A DNA stretch of 10,126 nucleotides, from assembly GCA_031555615.1 (NCBI GenBank), contig JAVBUF010000074.1, forward strand, positions 1 to 10,126. The letters are read 5' to 3'. Position numbers and translations under genes: made by a program. Shown in pieces: positions 6,449 through 10,126 of the stretch; position 1 is the stretch's first letter; every line of letters starts with the position of its first letter. This stretch comes from UBA935 sp031555615 (GTDB taxonomy: Bacteria > Bacillota > Clostridia > Lachnospirales > Lachnospiraceae). Under the pieces are notes generated by a model. The model ran no database searches and was not told the DNA's origin. It saw only the letters and a list, made by a program, of their open reading frames with translations.

Positions 6449-7717
6449 TTACATCACCTTCTCTTTATTATAATCTACAGTCCTTTTCTCTCTGGAAATT
6501 CCCCCATTCATATGATCCACTTTATCCTGCTTGATAAATGCCGCCCTCTGTATAGCATCCATTCCAAACCGTTCCCTAATACGGTCCACCGCCTGATCCA
6601 GCTTTTCTAATTTTTCATAATCAGTATTATCAAAAAGAGATAGTTGCCTGATATCTTCACTTTCCGACACTCGGCCGGTGTGTATTCCTAAATGTCTGAT
6701 TGCCGTGCCATCCCATAATTCATCAAATAATTTACATGCCATATCATGTATTTCATTAGTAATATTGGTTGCATGCGACAAAACACTTTGATGGGATGCA
6801 TGGGTCAGATCATAAAAGCGGATACTGATGGATACCACCTCAACCTTAACACTGTCTTTCCGCAATCTTCTCCCTACCGTTTCTGCCAGTGACAGCAATA
6901 CCATCTTTGCTGTTCCCGGATCAGTAACATCAAAGGCAATAGTTGTGGAATTGCCATAACCTTTATTAACTGCCGGTTCTGATTCTACCAATGCTATATC
7001 TCTTCCATTTGCGAACTCCCAAATAGTTTCTCCATGCTTCTTTAGAACGGAGCGTAGTAATTTTACATCTGCATTGGCTAAATCACCAATAGTCTTAATT
7101 CCAAGGGTATGGAGTTTTTTCTCGGAAGCACCTCCTACAAAAAACAGATCTCTTACCGGCAGCGGCCACATCTTCCGTTCAATCTCTTCTGGAAAAAGAG
7201 TATGCACCAAATTTGGCTTTTTAAAGTCACCTGCCATCTTAGCCAGCAGCTTGTTACTGGAAATACCCACATTTACAGTGAAGCCCAATTTATGATATAT
7301 CTCATCCTTAATCGCATTAGCTACAATCACCGGTGTCCCAAACAGATTCTCTGTACCCGACATATCCATGAAAATTTCATCAATCGAATATTGCTCAATA
7401 TCAGAAGAATATTTTCGCGCAATTTCTATAAATGCTTTTGAACTTTTTTCATATAGCTCATAATTTGGCGGTACAAGTACAAGGTTTGGGCACTTCCTCA
7501 CAGCATCAACTACAGGCTCGCCGGTTTGAATATTAAACTTTTTAGCCGGTATCGATTTAGCAAGGATGATTCCGTGCCTTTTAGACATATCACCACCGAC
7601 TGCAGATGGTATTGTCCGCAAGTCTAATGTACCACCTCTGTGCTGGACTCTGTATGCTGCTTCCCACGAAAGGAACGCACTGTTGACATCTATGTGAAAA
7701 ATTACTCGTTTGCTCAT
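6449..7717 (-). CDS. dinP: Y-family translesion DNA polymerase (DinB/UmuC type)
   Basis: This 422-aa error-prone polymerase copies past damaged bases. The N-terminal HIDVNSAFLSWE holds the first metal-binding aspartate (D10), SIDE at 111-114 holds the catalytic D113 and E114, and GISSNKLLAKMAGDFKKPN (151-169) is the palm/fingers signature. A helix-hairpin-helix region (FVGGASEKKLHTLGIKTIGDLA) lies near 193-214, followed by the little-finger domain. QLSLF at 358-362 is a canonical beta-clamp binding motif, so it should be recruited to the replication fork. Start ATG 7717 has GGAAGGAA 5-6 nt upstream. Many Firmicute mobile elements carry such a second, non-housekeeping polymerase. It is the first gene of a two-gene operon under an apparent LexA-controlled promoter. 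The frame is intact. Confidence 0.93.
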   Translation of the reverse strand: MSKRVIFHIDVNSAFLSWEAAYRVQHRGGTLDLRTIPSAVGGDMSKRHGIILAKSIPAKKFNIQTGEPVVDAVRKCPNLVLVPPNYELYEKSSKAFIEIARKYSSDIEQYSIDEIFMDMSGTENLFGTPVIVANAIKDEIYHKLGFTVNVGISSNKLLAKMAGDFKKPNLVHTLFPEEIERKMWPLPVRDLFFVGGASEKKLHTLGIKTIGDLANADVKLLRSVLKKHGETIWEFANGRDIALVESEPAVNKGYGNSTTIAFDVTDPGTAKMVLLSLAETVGRRLRKDSVKVEVVSISIRFYDLTHASHQSVLSHATNITNEIHDMACKLFDELWDGTAIRHLGIHTGRVSESEDIRQLSLFDNTDYEKLEKLDQAVDRIRERFGMDAIQRAAFIKQDKVDHMNGGISREKRTVDYNKEKVM

Positions 7718-7746
7718 CTGGTTCCTTCCTTTCCTTGTGAGATAGA

Positions 7747-7779
7747 AATAGACAAAAGCGGATTAACCTTTTGTCTATT
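7747..7779. repeat. 12-bp-armed palindrome over the dinP start region
   Basis: AATAGACAAAAG (7747-7758) and CTTTTGTCTATT (7768-7779) are perfect inverted repeats around a 9-nt centre. The right arm overlaps the -10 hexamer and likely transcription start; the left arm lies about 30 nt upstream of the dinP ATG. It could be a second operator or a 5'-leader hairpin. Confidence 0.7.
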
Positions 7780-7807
7780 ATATTCAGAACAAGTGTTCTG
7801 TATTCAA
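7777..7807 (-). promoter_or_regulatory. Probable dinP promoter
   Basis: The minus strand shows TTGAAT (7807-7802) and a consensus TATAAT (7782-7777) separated by 19 nt, which is longer than ideal. The LexA-type palindrome lies entirely between them, so repression by steric block is expected. Confidence 0.55.
7785..7800. promoter_or_regulatory. LexA (SOS) box
   Basis: CAGAACAAGTGTTCTG contains perfect 7-bp arms and matches the Gram-positive SOS operator core GAAC-N4-GTTC. Its place between the -35 and -10 of a translesion polymerase gene makes damage-inducible expression very likely. Confidence 0.85.
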
Positions 7808-7880
7808 TTTAACATAAACCCATGCTAATTGCAACGGTGTATTGTGTGGTATTTTCTTCCAATCTTTTTTAATTTTCTTT

Positions 7881-7981
7881 TATAATGATGGATTTGACCG
7901 GAATTAATAAAAAGGATCTGCCTGTTGCTCGAGTAACAGGTGGAATGCAAATAGCCAAGGGGTCAAGCTTGGCTATTTTTT
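7881..7981 (+). ncRNA. Candidate small RNA, divergent from dinP
   Basis: A consensus TATAAT at 7881-7886 (no good -35) would start a transcript near 7893. About 85-90 nt later there is a strong intrinsic terminator: arms AAATAGCCAAG (7949-7959) and CTTGGCTATTT (7968-7978), then six T residues ending at 7981. Between them CCTGTT...AACAGG (7921-7940) forms a second hairpin around CTCGAG. No ribosome site followed by a plausible ORF lies inside. It may be a regulatory or antisense RNA; I do not recognise a known family. Confidence 0.45.
7949..7981 (+). terminator. Intrinsic terminator (plus strand)
   Basis: A perfect 11-bp stem with an 8-nt loop is followed by six T on the plus strand. In the other direction the tail is TTTGC, so it points mainly to plus-strand transcription. 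No plus-strand protein gene ends here, which is the main argument for a small RNA. Confidence 0.75.
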
Positions 7982-8076
7982 CAGAATCTGCATAATCTTC
8001 ATACAAAACACGATGCTGTTCTTTTTCCACTTTCTATTTACATCACTTATTATAAGCTTGCTGATAAGGCAAATCA

Positions 8077-8724
8077 CTATTTTGTGCTGGCTATGGATTT
8101 TCCCAGTTCATAGGCTTTTTGACAGTCATCAGGGAAAACCTCTTCTCTTCTTCTCTTTCTATCTGATTCATTCCAACTCGCCATATGATATTTGTTGTAG
8201 TCAGTTACTTGCAAGGTTTCGGTAGATACCATATGGACGGAGTTTCCAAAATATGATTTCAGCGTCATCTCATAAGACTGAAACTTATCGGTATATCCAA
8301 TTTTATCAAGCATAGCTTCAGATACATTCATTGTATAGATAAATGCTGTTTTCTTTGTTCCGCTGATAAAAGGCTTTGAATAATCATCATAGTTCAAATG
8401 TTGGAAAATAAGCCTTTCCCAAAATGCCCGCATCATTGCGGTTACATCGCCTAAGTATATCGGCGAACCCAATATTATTCCATCACATTTGTCAATCCTG
8501 TCAAGAACAGGCTTGAGGTCATCATTTAAAGCACAATGACCCAGGCTTTTGCTTCCTTTAACTTTGCAAGCCAAACAGCCTGTGCAGCCTTTATAAGTTA
8601 AATCATAAAGGTTGATTAGCTCCGTTTGTGCGCCTGCACTTTTTGCGCCTTCCAAAGCTTTGTTCAACAAGATGTGAGTATTCCAGTTTTTGCGCGCACT
8701 TCCGTTTACAGCAATAATGTTCAT
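8077..8724 (-). CDS. Flavodoxin-like iron-sulfur flavoprotein / NAD(P)H-dependent FMN reductase
   Basis: This 215-aa cytoplasmic protein has a flavodoxin-like fold. NGSARKNWNTHILL (7-20) is the FMN phosphate-binding loop, and GSPIYLGDVTAMMRAFWER near 88-106 is the second flavin loop. Cysteines 47, 50, 53 and 64 (C-x2-C-x2-C-x10-C) resemble the 4Fe-4S motif of Isf-type flavoproteins, though the last gap is longer than usual; whether a cluster is bound is uncertain. Such proteins pass electrons from NAD(P)H or ferredoxin to quinones, nitro compounds or oxygen species. I chose ATG 8724, with AGGAGG 7 nt upstream, over the adjacent in-frame TTG at 8727. It lies just downstream of the broken nitroreductase on the same strand and was probably co-transcribed with it, under the neighbouring HxlR regulator. 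Confidence 0.88.
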   Translation of the reverse strand: MNIIAVNGSARKNWNTHILLNKALEGAKSAGAQTELINLYDLTYKGCTGCLACKVKGSKSLGHCALNDDLKPVLDRIDKCDGIILGSPIYLGDVTAMMRAFWERLIFQHLNYDDYSKPFISGTKKTAFIYTMNVSEAMLDKIGYTDKFQSYEMTLKSYFGNSVHMVSTETLQVTDYNKYHMASWNESDRKRRREEVFPDDCQKAYELGKSIASTK

Positions 8725-8760
8725 CAAATAACCTCCTTTAATATTCAGTAATGATATTCT

Positions 8761-9308
8761 TCAATGCTTTTCGCCCTGTGATATGCCATCAAACGAGTTA
8801 TAGAATACAGTGTAGCTCATATCAAAGCGTTTGTAGTGAATAGGATGAGGGATTGTGTCAGGAGCGGGATACCCCATCGGCAATAAGGCAACAGGCACCA
8901 AATAGTCCGGTATACTGAACAGCTCTCTGGCCTTGTTGCGGTCACATGCGGCAACCCATGTGCTGCCAATTTCCAAACTTGCAGCTTCCAGCATCATGTA
9001 TGTTGTGACAATGCTGGCATCAACCTCTCCACCTGATTCCCCACTTTGCTGATGCTTCCATCAGGTTTCACGGTCATAACAAATCAGCAAGACCATGGGT
9101 GCGTTAAAATGATACGGTGTACAGGATTTCAGCTTAGTTAATCCTTCATCACTGTCAATTACAAGAACTCGCTGGGGCTGGAAATTGGCGGCGGTAGGCA
9201 CTATCCGACCGCTTCCAGTATCAAATCGAGTTTTTCTTTCTCTATTATATCTGTCTTGAATTTTCTTACAGAATATCGTTTATCTTTTGCCAGTTGTAAA
9301 AAATCCAT
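8761..9308 (-). pseudogene. Nitroreductase-family protein, inactivated by a frameshift and a stop
   Basis: Starting at ATG 9308 (GGAGG 7 nt upstream) the protein begins MDFLQLAKDKRYSVRKFKTD, whose RYSVRKF is the FMN-binding start typical of NAD(P)H nitroreductases. The frame then hits TAG at 9203-9201. Restoring one missing G near 9204-9211 recovers EAGRIVPTAANFQPQRVLVI, the family's P-x-A-N-x-Q-P motif. A second lesion is TGA at 9063-9061, where a sense codon precedes WKHQQ. The rest, including MLEAASLEIGSTWV and VALLPMGYP near the end, is in frame. With the one base restored the length is 183 codons, normal for the family. Only a 78-codon C-terminal frame (8997-8761) remains open and it lacks the flavin-binding start. 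The gene is headed toward loss while its neighbours remain intact. Confidence 0.85.
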
Positions 9309-9412
9309 CCTCAAACCTCCATTGTTTTTTCTTTCATTATATTGTAAAATAAAGGTAACAACTAATCAAGTACGCACATTTTTGTTCCCTAAAAATGTGT
9401 TTTGGAGGGCTT
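9309..9412. promoter_or_regulatory. Divergent control region between nitroreductase pseudogene and HxlR gene
   Basis: The 104-nt spacer holds a minus-strand TATAAT (9341-9336) with a TTGTTA-like hexamer 14 nt upstream (short spacing), and a plus-strand GTAAAAT/TAAAAT stretch near 9344. A perfect inverted repeat, CACATTTTT (9375-9383) and AAAAATGTG (9391-9399), ends just before the GGAGGG ribosome site of the regulator. The repeat is a candidate self-binding operator or leader hairpin. Confidence 0.5.
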
Positions 9413-9784
9413 ATGAAAAAAAATACTGATACCGAAGTCATCACAAAGAATTGTGAAAAAGTATGCCCGATTATTTATGCAATCAATATCATCGGGCAAA
9501 AATGGAAAATCCCGGTTTTGTGGCATATCGGAGAATACAATATGCTGCACTACAACGAGCTAAAACGGTTGGTTCCACCGATCACAAATACGGCGTTGAC
9601 AAGATGCCTGAGAGAACTTGAGGAGTTTGGTTTGGTAAATCGGCACAATCACAACACGATTCCGCCATCTGTTGAGTACAGTTTAACCCAACGGGGAAAA
9701 GCATTGATACCTGCCTTAAGCGAGTTGTATCACTGGGGTGAGGAGCAAATAGGACATTCATCACCAAACTTATCAAATGAATGA
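9413..9784 (+). CDS. HxlR-family (DUF24) winged-helix transcriptional regulator
   Basis: This 123-aa DNA-binding protein begins after GGAGGG at 9404. A longer version from ATG 9395 would read through that ribosome site, so ATG 9413 is preferred. The family signature is clear: C18-P, then IIGQKWKIPVLWHIGE, HYNELKRLVPPITNTALTRCLRELEEFGLVNRH (recognition helix and wing), P-x-VEYSLTQRGKALIPAL, and a final LYHWGEE. HxlR proteins such as YodB and HypR use the conserved N-terminal cysteine (here C18, with C14 close by) to sense quinones, aldehydes or disulfide stress, and control nearby nitroreductase or flavin reductase genes. The divergent nitroreductase and flavoprotein fit that role; specificity for these targets is inferred. 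Confidence 0.92.
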   Translation: MKKNTDTEVITKNCEKVCPIIYAINIIGQKWKIPVLWHIGEYNMLHYNELKRLVPPITNTALTRCLRELEEFGLVNRHNHNTIPPSVEYSLTQRGKALIPALSELYHWGEEQIGHSSPNLSNE

Positions 9785-9846
9785 TAAAACAAGCGTGCGT
9801 AATAATTTGCATATCTGCCGCATTAACCATGCATGATTCCTTGTAA

Positions 9847-10031
9847 TCATTGGACTTCGACTTGATATACAACCTTATCCCCATGCATAACCTCATATGC
9901 TATTTCTGTGTCAGACCAGGGGGGCGTTGGATAAGTATGTTCCCTAACGTCTCATATGTATCTTTCGTCTGCAAGTTAAACCAAATAGGGCAAAGAATGT
10001 AAAGGAAATCATTTTTTGCCCTGCTAATCAT
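9847..10031 (-). pseudogene. Small degraded coding remnant, unidentified
   Basis: On the minus strand ATG 10031 opens MISRAKNDFLYILCPIW..., running through KDTYETLGNILIQRPP. At a run of six C (9924-9919) the frame breaks and a stop follows soon after. The neighbouring frame continues the same kind of sequence as WSDTEIAYEVMHGDKVVYQ and ends at TGA 9849-9847. Taken together it would be a protein of about 60 residues. No Shine-Dalgarno sequence precedes the ATG, and part of it overlaps a hairpin. I do not recognise the family; CPIW could be a relic of a Cys-rich KTR-type protein, but this is weak. Confidence 0.3.
9988..10021. repeat. Hairpin related to the one before LPD28
   Basis: GGGCAAAGAATG and CATTTTTTGCCC pair (one G-T wobble) around 10 nt. 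It shares the GGGCAAAGAAT arm with the hairpin at 5877-5906 but lacks a long U-tract on either strand. Confidence 0.55.
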
Positions 10032-10038
10032 TTTCCGT

Positions 10039-10078
10039 AAATAAAGAACAGGACGAAACTTGTGTTTCAATCCTGTTC
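10039..10078 (-). terminator. Terminator for a minus-strand gene beyond the right edge
   Basis: On the minus strand GAACAGGA and TCCTGTTC form a perfect outer 8-bp stem, with GAAAC/GTTTC above and a short loop; TTTATTT follows. No gene in the window feeds into it from the right, so it most likely ends a transcript that starts outside. It resembles the dinP operon terminator at 5950-5988. Confidence 0.6.
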
Positions 10079-10126
10079 ACTAAGATAGTAATATATCTCA
10101 TATTTTGGATTTTAGTTAACATAAAT

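Noticed and set aside
6278..6610. Plus-strand open frame of 110 codons
   Set aside because: Antisense to the ends of dinP and the 103-aa gene, both strongly supported on the minus strand.
9395..9412. Longer HxlR start at ATG 9395
   Set aside because: The extra residues are encoded by the ribosome site GGAGGG itself; ATG 9413 fits better.
9582..9896. Minus-strand open frame of 104 codons
   Set aside because: Most of it is antisense to the clearly coding HxlR gene.
1..10126. CRISPR array, tRNA or rRNA genes
   Set aside because: No regularly spaced direct repeats, cloverleaf with TTCRANY-type arm, or rRNA-like stretch was seen on either strand.

Overview
The window looks like part of an integrative/conjugative-type accessory region of a low-GC Firmicute, most likely a Clostridia (Lachnospiraceae-like) gut anaerobe. 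The grounds are A/T-rich spacers, strong AGGAGG-type ribosome sites, TTG/GTG starts, a Gram-positive LexA (SOS) box, and mobile-element cargo families (ArdA-like, LPD28, Y-family polymerase, group II introns). No database search was possible, so the taxon is inferred. Almost everything reads on the minus strand; only an HxlR-type regulator and a candidate small RNA read on the plus strand.

Left part (1-5801, minus strand, described 5'->3'). An LPD28-type protein (5442-5801) is followed by a terminator hairpin. Then comes a gene that appears to be split by two back-to-back group II introns (5367-3437 and 3432-1629), separated by only 4 nt. Each intron carries its own reverse transcriptase/maturase ORF, and each has a recognisable domain V and VI. 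Joining the predicted exons (5380-5368, 3436-3433, 1628-911) gives one uninterrupted 244-codon frame of unknown function. Its stop lies 1 nt before an ArdA-like antirestriction gene that runs off the left edge.

Middle (5802-7980). A Y-family DNA polymerase (dinP/umuC type, 422 aa, with a beta-clamp motif) is followed without a gap by a 103-aa uncharacterised protein. The pair is driven from a promoter with a perfect LexA-type palindrome between its -35 and -10 and a second, 12-bp-armed palindrome overlapping the -10 and start region. A terminator closes this operon, and a second terminator-like hairpin lies before LPD28. Diverging from the polymerase promoter is a candidate ~90-nt plus-strand RNA with a -10 box and a strong intrinsic terminator.

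Right part (8077-10126). This is a redox/electrophile-response module: an HxlR-family regulator (plus) diverges from a nitroreductase gene followed by a flavodoxin-like iron-sulfur flavoprotein (minus). The nitroreductase is broken by a 1-nt deletion and an in-frame TGA; the regulator and flavoprotein look intact. The right end holds a small degraded minus-strand coding remnant and a pair of hairpins that resembles, in order and orientation, the pair at 5877-5988.

Functionally, the left and middle genes fit the maintenance side of a mobile element (antirestriction, SOS-induced translesion synthesis, polyvalent accessory proteins). The right part looks like a separate metabolic/stress cassette that is decaying.
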